A stretch of DNA of 18,521 nt, from the NCBI GenBank assembly GCA_003339415.1, contig PDHQ01000504.1, forward strand, positions 1 through 18,521, read 5' to 3'. Of the stretch, positions 9,701-17,731 are shown piece by piece (position 1 is the first letter of the stretch; each line of letters starts with the position of its first letter). A program made the translations under genes and the position numbers. The notes beneath the pieces are model-generated. The model had not been told where the DNA came from, searched no databases, and saw nothing but the letters and a program-made list of their open reading frames with translations. Origin of the DNA: Ophiocordyceps camponoti-saundersi (nom. inval.). Its lineage: Eukaryota; Ascomycota; Sordariomycetes; Hypocreales; Ophiocordycipitaceae.

Positions 9701-10754
9701 TAGTATATTAAATATATAGATTACTAATAACGCCGGCCTATTTATCTTAGGATTTTTTAGTAAAATTAATTAGTTAACTAGTATTAAATATTATTACGGT
9801 AGTGCCTTATACTTATAAATATAAGGAAGCGTAAAGGTAACTAACTAATACTTAGACTAGAGGCTACGGTTCTATACGAATAAATATTAGGATAATTAGA
9901 GTATTTTCCTTCCCGCGCTAAATTTCGCGTATAACTCCTCGTAGCACGCTTTTATTAATATAGTACCGCTTATAGTTACCCTTAGTAAAAATATACGGAA
10001 CCCCCTCTCGATAGCTAGTCCCCCGGATCCCTCGACCGCCTTAGGCCCGATTACTACAGCTCGTAAACTTATCTCCCGCGCGTAGGAAGTATAATAGTAA
10101 GCTCGAACTACTACTAAAAACGCTCGCTATAAGTAGGAAATATAAGTAAATAAGAAGCGTCGCTTAGCAGACTTTACGGTCGGTAATAAAGTATTCCTTA
10201 GCTATAAGGGCTTCTCTATAACTATACCTATAATATACCTTAATATATAATAGTTAAGACCCTTTATAATCGTTAAGGAATAAGGCTATAGCTATATCCT
10301 TAACTTGCTAAATAGCTACCGGATAACGAACTTATTTTATACTAACTATTTTTAAAAAGCTACTATAAATTTATTACCCGGATAAGAGATATCTCCCGCG
10401 GAACTAAAAGATATCGATAATATATTAGAATAAAAGGTTAAGTAGATCCTTTAATCTTAGGTTACTAGGTAACGTTATTAGTTAGAATATTAAGTCCGCT
10501 AGCGTAGTTACGATTTAAATAAGATATAATACCTTATTAGGAATTTCTATTACGCGCTTATAGCCCTTAAGGAATTTTATAACTATTTCCCCGATACCGC
10601 CGGTCCGCTTATTAACTTTTAGCACTAAGTTAAAGCCGCTACTACGAATTATAAGTATTAGGATAACGCCTAAGATAATATAGCTATTTCTATAAGTACC
10701 TAACTATATAGCCGCTATTACTAGTTTTAATAAGTATATTAAGATTTTCGTTAA
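6792..10754 (+). pseudogene. Gypsy Pol (protease, RT, RNase H, integrase, chromodomain), RIP-inactivated
   Basis: A single frame (codons starting at multiples of 3) spans almost 4 kb with many TAA/TAG but no frameshift. Protease: the DTG site at 6903-6911 now reads NTK. RT: the first catalytic Asp is AAC (8064-8066), and YADDILIY reads Y-A-N-D (8250-8261), preceded by a KFSTFY-LILLFSL block typical of Gypsy RT. RNase H: TDAS reads TNAS (Asp codon 8709-8711). Integrase: HHCC zinc site with His at 9336-9338 and 9357-9359 and Cys at 9447-9449 and 9456-9458, all now Tyr; the catalytic Glu near 9834-9836 reads Lys. C-terminal: a chromodomain-like tail from about 10410 (RSYDLNKI.YLIRNFYYA, then EFYNYFPDTAGP), typical of chromoviruses. 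The stop position is unresolved because TAA at 10752 could be original or a mutated Gln. Confidence 0.93.
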
Positions 10755-10761
10755 GGGGTAA
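10753..10761 (+). other. Polypurine tract of Gypsy element
   Basis: A purine-rich AAGGGG run lies directly before the 3' LTR, where plus-strand DNA synthesis is primed. It supports the plus orientation and the LTR boundary at 10762. Confidence 0.65.
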
Positions 10762-11131
10762 TATTACGCGCTAGCTCTTATAGGGATTTCCCTTAGATAT
10801 TTTATAGTAATTTCCGAGGATTTTATAGGGATTTCCCTTAGATATTTTACGGTAATTTCCGAGGATTTCTAACTATAGTTATATAACCTCGGAAACCTTA
10901 TCGTAAAATCCCTAGGAAAACCTTAGTAGGAAATTACCCGGAAATAGAGTTAACCTTTTACTAGGATTTCCTTATACCCTCTCCTATCTCTACTAGCACG
11001 TGCCTTTATATATTTTACTAGGATTTCGCTTATAAGAGTTTTTCCTCTTTTCTTTCCTTTCTCCTTAGCTTAGAATTTTTATTTATAGTGCTAATACTAT
11101 TATTTACTTAACGTATTCCACGGCTATAATA
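10762..11131 (+). repeat. 3' LTR of Gypsy element (370 bp)
   Basis: Full-length partner of 3334-3703 with no net indel. It contains the same 45-bp tandem duplication at 10779-10868. Both LTRs carry private RIP mutations in both directions, so neither is simply the ancestral form. Confidence 0.95.
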
Positions 11132-11136
11132 AAAAG
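11132..11136. repeat. Target site duplication AAAAG, right
   Basis: Identical to 3329-3333, directly after the 3' LTR. Confidence 0.9.
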
Positions 11137-11400
11137 TAGGGAAAAAGATATAAGATTTCTTATAGCTTTAGCTATATTAGGTTTTTTTTTTATAATTTTA
11201 GCTATTTATTATCTATTTTAAATAAATTCTAAAAGAAAATAGAAATATATTTCTACTACTTACTAAAGTAAGTACGTTACGCGCCGCGTAGCTGCCGCGG
11301 GGTAAAGTACTCTTTATAACTTAAGGAATTTAAAAAAATATATAAGGTAAGTAAAAAAAAAGAGTAAAAGTAATTTATAGTATTTTAGTTAAAAAGCTTC
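11137..11400 (-). promoter_or_regulatory. hAT 5' flank, part 2 (continues from 3333)
   Basis: This matches 16201 to about 16460, continuing the hAT upstream region displaced by the Gypsy insertion. It holds a short GC-rich patch (11279-11302, GCGCCGCG...GCCGCGGGG) that stands out from its surroundings and has a counterpart at about 16339-16361. Homology fades past about 11400. The true hAT terminus is not identified. Confidence 0.6.
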
Positions 11401-11601
11401 TTAAATAGATTTTTATTATATTATATTTCTTACTTATAGTATATTTAAAAAGTAAATTAAGAATATTAAATAATATATATATTATATTTTCTATAATAAT
11501 ATATTTTTTAAACTACTAACTTAAGTAAAGAAAAATTTTAAAAAATATTTAAAAAAAAGCTATATTATAATAAAATATAATATTATTTTATTTTAAAAAT
11601 A
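11401..11601. other. AT-rich spacer, no gene
   Basis: Very AT-rich, with only weak resemblance to about 16460-16600. It may be the outer part of the hAT element. No coding frame or structured repeat seen. Confidence 0.4.
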
Positions 11602-11606
11602 ATACT
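11602..11606. repeat. Target site duplication ATACT, left of TR-GAG copy 2
   Basis: Identical to 13383-13387. Confidence 0.88.
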
Positions 11607-11816
11607 TATAAGAGATTAGTCTATAACTAATCGTAGCTAGATAAGGGGGATTATAGCGGATATATTTAGGTTTTCCCGATAGCGCTTAGTTATCGCGCGG
11701 AGTATATAGCTAGCTCGGGAAGGGGGCTTCTCTCCCTTCTCCTTCCTCTTTTCGATAGCTTTAATTATAACTCTATTTTAGCTTACTTCTATAATTACCT
11801 TAGTAAGACTATTATA
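11607..11816 (+). repeat. 5' LTR of TR-GAG copy 2 (210 bp)
   Basis: Begins TATAAGAGATTAGT and ends GACTATTATA. Partner of 13173-13382. Confidence 0.92.
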
Positions 11817-12700
11817 TTAATTAAAGCTCCTCTTACCGCTAACTAAATATAAAAGTAAGATTTTAGTATAGAACGCTATTAAATTCTACCTATATTAAAG
11901 CCGCTCTTAGCTCGTTCTAGCTTAGATTCTTAGCTAGCTACTATATATACTAAATTTACGATTAACGGAGCCGTAATTAGGGAGTCTAAGTCCTAGTTTT
12001 ACTATATCTTTTCTCGTCTCGGCACTTTCTAGTAAATATTCTTTCCGTATATTATTATAGCTATAGATTTTTCTTACTAGCTTAAAGCCTTTTTAGCGTA
12101 TATCTCTAAGCTTCTTAGGGAAAATTATAAAAAGCGCTAAGTAGGTTTTTCCTTAATTAGGATATATTAGGGGCTATTAGAGCCTCTTAGAGAATATATT
12201 ATAAGGTAGGAATATACCTTTTTTAAGGCTAAACTATTATATTAATCTAATTATATTAAGATTATTTTACTCTTATCCGGGCTATATAAAGAGCTATAAG
12301 AGCGCTTAGATTATAAGAACTAGCTTATAACGTATACGGCCTTCGCTAGCCTTCTCTAAGGCTTTAATAGAGTATTTAGTTCTAGGAATATTCTTAACGC
12401 GCTAGTTAATTTACCGCCCCCCCCTTTTACTAACTTAATAAATATCGCGTTTATATAATCTTATTCTAGTATTACTAAGCGCTAATATTACTATTAGTAT
12501 AACTAGATTAGTTATTTTAAGCGTAACTATCCGAAGCTTCGTAAGTAAATAGGAATATTAAGGTTAGGGCTTTTTATAAGTAAAGCGGGGAAATTAAAGG
12601 TAAATTTAGAGTATTTTAATTAAAAAGATAATAAGTAAAAAAGGATAAGTATACGCTAAATATTATAGCTTAGGTAATTTCTAACTTTATTATATTACCT
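11817..12700 (+). pseudogene. Gag-like protein of TR-GAG copy 2, RIP-inactivated
   Basis: Reading codons at multiples of 3 gives a continuous Gag-like protein with TAA/TAG in place of Gln/Trp/Arg. Recognisable blocks are TKFTINGAVIRESKS near 11950, LAYISKLLRENYKKR near 12090, YIKIILLLSGLYKEL near 12255, YTAFASLL near 12330 and VNLPPPPFTNLINIAF near 12405. A zinc knuckle C-x2-C-x4-H-x4-C lies at 12489-12530, followed by PKLRK. Its four ligand codons now read Tyr. The protein would be about 250-300 residues. The frame reaches the LTR edge without an identifiable Met. The C-terminus beyond the knuckle is uncertain. Gag packages element RNA; no pol follows. Confidence 0.8.
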
Positions 12701-13172
12701 TATATAAGGATAGTCCGCGCGTAGCTTAGGCGCGTAAATTTATTAATAAATATATATTATAATTATATTACGCCCTAGCTTATAAACTAGCGCTAGTAAT
12801 ATATAGCGATAAGTATATAGCTAGCTTTACTATTTACCGTAAATAGGGTATTTTCTAAGCTTCCCGTAACTAATATAATATTACCTAGTTTTATATACTA
12901 GCTATATAAGTAAGTTTTTATTACTAATATATAAGTTTATTAATTCCTATTTTAAAAAATATTATAATTTTAAGCTTATTAGAATCTTCCTTATAAGAAT
13001 CGGGGTTTAATTCCCTAAGCTATAAAAAAGCCCTTCCGCCCTTATATCCTTATCTCCGCGGAGGCTATTAGGCTATTAGCTAAGGACTATATAAAGTATC
13101 TTACTAGCGTAATAATACGTAACTTTTCCGTCCTACGCTCTTACTTCCTTAGCTAGCCTAAGGAGGGGGCTA
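12701..13172 (+). other. Non-coding 3' part of TR-GAG copy 2 with polypurine tract
   Basis: No reading frame supported. It contains the T-arm-like motif (GGTTTAATTCC near 13007) shared with copies 1 and 3, and the purine tract AAGGAGGGGG at 13160-13169 immediately before the 3' LTR. Confidence 0.55.
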
Positions 13173-13382
13173 TATAAGGGATTAGTTTATAACTAATCGT
13201 AGCTAAATAGGGGGGATTATAGCGGATATATTTAGGTTTTCTTAATAGCGCTTAGTTATCGCGCGGGGTATATAGCTAGCTTAGGAAAGGGGCTTCTCTC
13301 CTTTCTCCTTCCTCTTTTCGATAGCTTTAATTATAATTTTACTTTAGCTTATTTCTATAATCGCCTTAGTAAGACTATTATA
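13173..13382 (+). repeat. 3' LTR of TR-GAG copy 2 (210 bp)
   Basis: Partner of 11607-11816 at identical length, with transition differences only in the parts compared. Confidence 0.92.
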
Positions 13383-13387
13383 ATACT
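13383..13387. repeat. Target site duplication ATACT, right of TR-GAG copy 2
   Basis: Identical to 11602-11606. Confidence 0.88.
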
Positions 13388-13573
13388 TACTTTTTAGTAA
13401 GTTAAAAGTAAATAATTATTCTTTTATAATAAAAGGTATTTTTAAAACTAATAATTACTTTTAAATAAATTCTAAAAAAAATATATATATAAAGCTTATT
13501 AAATATAAAGTATATAACTTATTTTTAAAGTTTTTTTTTCTTAAAATATTAATAAGAAATTAAGAAAGTAACT
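13388..13573. other. AT-rich spacer between inverted TR-GAG copies
   Basis: This is the core of the 196-bp gap (13383-13578) between copies 2 and 3. It is extremely AT-rich, with no gene or repeat that I recognise. Confidence 0.5.
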
Positions 13574-13578
13574 ATTAT
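13574..13578. repeat. Target site duplication ATTAT, left of TR-GAG copy 3
   Basis: Identical to 15355-15359. Confidence 0.85.
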
Positions 13579-13788
13579 TATAATAATCTTACTAAGGCGA
13601 TTATAGAAATAAGCTAAAGTAAAGTTATAATTAAAGCTATCGAAAAGAGGAAAAAGAAAGGAGAGAAGCCCCTTTCCTAAGCTAGCTATATACCCCGCGC
13701 GATAACTAAGCGCTATTAGGAAAACCTAAATATATCCGCTATAATCCCCCTTATCTAGCTATAATTAGTTATAAACTAATCCCTTATA
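13579..13788 (-). repeat. 3' LTR of TR-GAG copy 3 (left, 210 bp)
   Basis: Partner of 15145-15354. Internal sequence directly to its right (GCCCCCTTTT) is the complement of the polypurine tract. Confidence 0.92.
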
Positions 13789-14260
13789 TAGCCCCCTTTT
13801 TAAGCTAGCTAAGGAAATAGGAGCGTAAGATAGAAAAATTATATACTATTACGCTAGTAAGATACTCTATATAGTCCCTAGCTAATAGCCTAATAGCCTC
13901 CGCGGAGATAAGGATATAAGGGCGGAAGGGCTCCCTTATAGCTTAGGGAATTAAACCCCGATCTTTATAGAGAAGATTCTAATAAGCTTAAAATCGTAAT
14001 ACTTTTTAAAATAGAAATTAATAAACTTATATATTAATAGTAAAAACTTACCTATATAGCTAGTATATAGGATTAGGTAATATTATACTAATTACGGGAA
14101 GCTTAGAAAATACCCTATTCGCGGTAAATAATAAAGCTAGCTATATACTTATTACTATATACCGCTAGCGCTAGTTTATAAGCTAAAGCGTAATATAACT
14201 ATAGTATATACTTATTAATAAATTTACGCGCCTAAGCTATACGCAGACTATCCTTATATA
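13789..14260 (-). other. Non-coding 3' part of TR-GAG copy 3
   Basis: No supportable frame. It carries the polypurine tract next to the left LTR and, on minus, the T-arm-like GGTTTAATTCC near 13948-13958. Confidence 0.45.
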
Positions 14261-15144
14261 AGGTAATATAATAAGGTTAGAAATTACCTAAGCTATAATA
14301 TTTAGCGTATACTTATCCTTCCTTACTTATTATCCCCTTAATTAAAATACTCTAGATTTACCTCTAACTTCCCCGCTTTATTTATAAAAAGCCCTAACCT
14401 TAATATCCCTATTTACTTACGAAGCTTCGGATAGTTACGCTTAAAATAACTAATCTAGTTATACTAATAGTAACGCTAGCGCTTAATAATATTAAAACGA
14501 GATTATATAAACGTAATATCTATTAGGTTAGTAAAAGGGGGGGGCGGTAAATTAACTAGCGCGTTAAGAATATTCCCGGAACTAAATACTTTATTAAAGC
14601 CTTAGAGAAGGCTAGCGAAGGCTATATATATTATAAGCTAGTTCTTATAATCTAAGCGCTTTTATAGCTCTTTATATAGCCTAGATAAGAGTAGAATAAT
14701 CCTAGTATAGTCGGACTAGTATAATAATTTAGCCTTAAAAAAGGTATATTCTTACTTTATAACGTATTCTCCGAGGGGCTCTAATAGCCCCTAATATATC
14801 CTAACTAAAGAAAAACTTACTTAGCGCTTCTTATAACTTTCCCCGAAAAGCTCGGAGATATATACTAAAAAGGCTTTAAGCTAGTAAGAAAAATCTATAG
14901 CTATAATAATATATAAAAGGAATATTTATTAGAAGGTGCTAAAATAAGAAAAGACGTAGTAAAACTAGGACTTAGACTCCCTAATTACGGCTCTATTAAT
15001 CGTAAATTTAGTATATATAGTAACTAGCTAAGAATCTAAGCTAAAACGAGCTAAAAGCGGCTTTAATATAGGTAAAATTTAATAGCGTTCTATACTAAGA
15101 TTTTACTTTTATATTCGGTTAGCGGTAAGAGGAGCTTTAATTAA
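14261..15144 (-). pseudogene. Gag-like protein of TR-GAG copy 3, RIP-inactivated
   Basis: Collinear with the Gag frame of copies 1 and 2. The zinc-knuckle region maps to 14472-14431, with ligand codons changed to Tyr. The N-terminus abuts the right LTR and no Met is seen. Many TAA/TAG codons make it non-functional. Confidence 0.7.
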
Positions 15145-15354
15145 TATAATAGTTTTACTAAGGCGACTATAAAAATAAGCTAAAATAAAGTTATAATTAA
15201 AGCTATCGAAGAGAGGAAAGAGAAGGAAGAGAAGCCCCCTTCCTAAGCTAGCTATATACCCCGCGCGATAACTAAGCGCTATCGGGAAGACCTAAATATA
15301 TCCGCTATAATCCCCCTTATCTAGCTACGATTAGTTATAAACTAATCCCTTATA
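15145..15354 (-). repeat. 5' LTR of TR-GAG copy 3 (right, 210 bp)
   Basis: Partner of 13579-13788, identical length, followed by the duplication ATTAT. Confidence 0.92.
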
Positions 15355-15359
15355 ATTAT
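15355..15359. repeat. Target site duplication ATTAT, right of TR-GAG copy 3
   Basis: Identical to 13574-13578. Confidence 0.85.
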
Positions 15360-15721
15360 ACTTATAAGTTATTTATAAATAATTTTATTAAACTATTCTA
15401 TATATTATTTCTAATTTAGCTTTTTATTATTTTTAAGTTTTTTATTATAATAAGGCTCCCTGACTTTTTCCGCTAATTTTCTAGCTTTTTTATAAGCTTT
15501 TTTTTATGCCTTTATAGTTTTTTTTTGCTTTTTTTCTTTCCTTTTACTTATTTTCCTAGGAAAAGGAGAAGATTAAATAGTATATTATAATTTAATACGC
15601 GTAATTACTCTTTATAAATAATAAATAGCTAAAAATAATTAGTATTTTTTAATTAAAATTTAGAAAGCTTTTTAGGTAGCTTACGTTAAGGAATAGAAGT
15701 AGGTAGGGGTATTTTATATAA
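15360..15721. other. AT/T-rich stretch without a supportable gene
   Basis: About 360 bp. From 15440 to 15560 it is a T-rich tract that keeps some TG dinucleotides. Read on minus it gives a Lys-rich string resembling a basic protein tail, with stops. I could not assign it to any element. It lies left of the second hAT 5' flank and shows no homology to the matching position of the first copy. Confidence 0.4.
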
Positions 15722-16460
15722 AATAGACTCTCCCTAGGTAATAATCGAAGTTATAAAGTTTAAGTTAGATATCTTAAGAGAGTAAGGGCACTAAGCTAAA
15801 AGCGGTTAGATCTATTATATTCTTCGGGAAAAAAGCTTCTTAAAGATACCCTTTTTATCTTTATAGCTTATTTATAGAATATTATAAAGCAGATTAAAGT
15901 TATAATATATATAGGTGGTAGTATATAACTGTAAAGTTAAAGAAAAAAACTTAAAACTTTGAAAATTTTTCTAAATATAAGGAAAAAAGGTAAGGGTACT
16001 TAGTAATCGGCTTAGAAAAGCGCCTTACGCTGCGTATCTAGTCGTGGACCCACTTTTCGTAGATATACCTTCCTTATATTTTTAGAATATTTTTTAGTAG
16101 TAAAGTTTAAAGGTCTACTTAAAACCTCGTATTACTTATAAAGAGGGGTAGGTATAAAAAGCTCTTTTCTATTAACTTAAAGAAAAAACTAGGGAAAAAG
16201 TGGGGAAAATTATATAAGATTTCTAATAGCTAAGGCTATAATATATTTTTTTCCTAAAATTTTAGCTATTTATTATCTATTTTAAATTAATTTTTAAAGG
16301 AAATAGAGATATATTTCTACTACTTACTAAAGTATATTTCGCGAAAGTAGCCGGCGCGGGGTAAAGTATACTTTATACCTTAAAGAATTTAAAAAAAAGG
16401 TATAGGGTAAGAAAAAATATAATTTCAAAATAGAGAAAGTTTCTTTATAGCTAAAAAGCT
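15722..16460 (-). repeat. Second copy of the hAT 5' flank, without the Gypsy insertion
   Basis: This aligns with about 2845-3333 followed by 11137-11400, so it contains the first ~45 bp of the transposase coding sequence and the upstream region. The start codon, intact at 2893 in the first copy, is ATA here (15772-15770). Homology to the coding sequence ends abruptly at about 15722-15727. It is a truncated or internally deleted hAT derivative. Right homology weakens beyond about 16410. The GC-rich patch at about 16339-16361 is the counterpart of 11279-11302. Confidence 0.75.
16196..16200. other. Unoccupied Gypsy target site (AAAAG)
   Basis: The sequence reads straight through from the equivalent of 3333 to the equivalent of 11137 with a single AAAAG. 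This confirms the boundaries and target duplication of the Gypsy insertion. There is a small nearby length difference of about 10-12 bp between the copies. Confidence 0.8.
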
Positions 16461-17537
16461 ATATTTATATTTTTCTAAAAGTTTATTTCTTTATTATTAT
16501 AGTATTATTTAAATTAAAAGAGAAATTATATAATATAGCTACTTATTCTCTTTATATAGTATATTTTATAAAAGCGGTATTAGTAATAATAAAATATAAA
16601 AAAAGATATATAAATATATAAAGTCTTTTACGCTATAAGATATCTTTTTTATATAATTATAAGGCTACTATTAGGTTCTCTTTTAAATCTTTTATTTAAA
16701 TAAGGGAAGTCTTTTAAGGAAAATAATAAAAAAAAGAATAAATAAAGAAATATAATTTAAAATAAAAAATCTTATAAGAAAGTATAGAAAATCTATTATT
16801 TTACGATATTTAGTTTATATTTTTAACGCTATTATTAAAGGAGTTTTTTTTTAAAGAAATAAAAATTTTATCCGTATTCTAGTTTTCTATGCGAAAAAAA
16901 AACTCAGTAATAAAAAAAAGGTAAAAAAGGAAAAATAATTTATAGCTAGGGCTATAGTAAGCTTACTAAGCTAGAAAAAATATACTATATAGAAGAAGCT
17001 CTTATATATCTTTTAAATTTTTTAAATTATTTTTTTTCTTTTAATTAAGCTTAAAAACTAAATGTTAGTATTTTAAGGGTCTAGTATAGGGTAGCAAATA
17101 AAATATTTATTATTATTTTTTATAATTTATATAAAAATATTTAAAAAATAAAACCTTATAAAGTATAGCTATTTACGCTTACTAGCGTAAAAAAGTCCTT
17201 AAATTATATTCTTCTTTCTACTTATAATAAATCTTAAAAATTAATAAGTTTTCTTATTAACATTTTTATAATAATTATAATAAAATAGATAAAATTATAA
17301 AAAGACTAATTTATAACTAAGAAAGCCTTATTTAATAAAGAGAGATAATATTTAATAATTTTATTTTTATTTTCTTTACTAATATAGTAATATTATAATA
17401 ATACCTTTTTTAAAAAAATACTATATCTATTATATTTTCTTAAAAAAGAATTAAAATAACTAAAATTTTAAAAAAAATATATTTAAAGAGCGCTTAAATT
17501 ATAGTATTTACTTAAAATATAAAAAAAATAATTAAGG
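16461..17537. other. AT-rich region without genes
   Basis: Over 1 kb of very AT-rich, low-complexity DNA. No coding frame, RNA gene or repeat shared with the rest of the window could be supported. A 7-bp-stem hairpin (17173-17190, TTACGCT/AGCGTAA arms) is the only local structure I noted. It may include unrecognised remnants of the hAT element or other degraded repeats. Confidence 0.5.
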
Positions 17538-17551
17538 TTAGTGACTAATTT

Positions 17552-17591
17552 TTTTAGTTATTAGTCAGTTATAACTAACTAATAACTAAAA
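17552..17591. repeat. 40-bp near-perfect palindrome
   Basis: Arms pair outward from the centre at 17571/17572 (AGTTATAACT) with one mismatch (C17566 against A17577), which a G-to-A change in a former TG would explain. Confidence 0.85.
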
Positions 17592-17669
17592 GTTATAACT
17601 AAAGATTAGTTACTAAGGTAACTTTAGTCAGTTAGTGACTAATTTAGTTACTAAAAAACGTGACTTTAG

Positions 17670-17691
17670 TTAGTCAGTCATGACTGACTAA
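17670..17691. repeat. 22-bp perfect palindrome
   Basis: Centred at 17680/17681 on GTCATGAC, with 11-bp arms TTAGTCAGTCA and their complement. It contains unmutated CA and TG. Confidence 0.9.
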
Positions 17692-17731
17692 AAAATAACT
17701 AAAAAAGTCACTGACTAATTTTAAACCCTAG

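Larger units (their letters stand above)
3334..11131 (+). mobile_element. Ty3/Gypsy chromovirus-type LTR retrotransposon, RIP-degraded, with a nested insertion
   Basis: Two 370-bp LTRs (3334-3703 and 10762-11131), a perfect 5-bp target duplication, a gag-pol order of Gag, protease, RT, RNase H and integrase, and a chromodomain-like tail define a Ty3/Gypsy chromovirus. RT before integrase excludes Copia. The total is 7798 bp. Removing the nested 1776-bp element and its 5-bp duplication leaves about 6.0 kb, a normal size for the group. LTR ends read TA...TA, as expected from TG...CA after RIP. The element lies in the 5' flank of the hAT copy. Almost all damage is transition mutation, with few or no indels in pol. 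No primer binding site could be recognised after the 5' LTR. Confidence 0.95.
11607..13382 (+). mobile_element. TR-GAG-like non-autonomous LTR element, copy 2
   Basis: 1776 bp, with LTRs 11607-11816 and 13173-13382 (210 bp each) and a perfect 5-bp target duplication ATACT. A purine tract (AAGGAGGGGG, 13160-13169) lies just before the right LTR, and the Gag frame begins just inside the left LTR. Both support plus orientation. This copy shows the polypurine tract and Gag knuckle most clearly. It carries no enzymatic domains. Confidence 0.95.
13579..15354 (-). mobile_element. TR-GAG-like non-autonomous LTR element, copy 3
   Basis: 1776 bp, with LTRs 13579-13788 and 15145-15354 and a perfect 5-bp target duplication ATTAT. 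Orientation is opposite to copy 2 and the same as copy 1. It is collinear with copy 1 over the whole length. Its own duplication shows it inserted independently rather than by inversion of copy 2. Confidence 0.95.
17538..17731. repeat. Palindrome-rich foldback segment, possible hAT terminus or MITE
   Basis: About 190 bp made of repeated TTAGT/GTGACT/AGTCA/TGACTAA words in both orientations. It includes a perfect 22-bp palindrome and a 40-bp near-palindrome. Its edges are roughly inverted (GTTAGTGACTAATTTTTTT on the left, AAAAAAGTCACTGACTAA on the right). It ends TTAAACCCTAG, whose complement CTAGGGTTT resembles a hAT-type CAGGG terminus after C-to-T change. TG and CA are frequent here, unlike in flanking DNA. 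It abuts the hAT fragment at 17732. No 8-bp duplication could be shown, so its identity is open. Confidence 0.6.

Noticed and set aside
6792..10754. Use of a ciliate-like code in which TAA/TAG encode Gln
   Set aside because: Stops do sit at Gln positions, but they also replace Trp and Arg codons, Cys/His are turned to Tyr and Asp to Asn, and CA/TG are depleted in LTRs and non-coding DNA too. Mutation by RIP explains all of this; a changed code does not.
11607..15354. A single composite element with long terminal inverted repeats
   Set aside because: Each half has its own pair of direct 210-bp LTRs and its own distinct 5-bp duplication (ATACT and ATTAT), so these are two separate insertions.
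17538..17731. CRISPR-like or regularly spaced repeat array
   Set aside because: The short words recur in both orientations at irregular spacing and form palindromes; there are no unique spacers of constant size, and the setting is eukaryotic.
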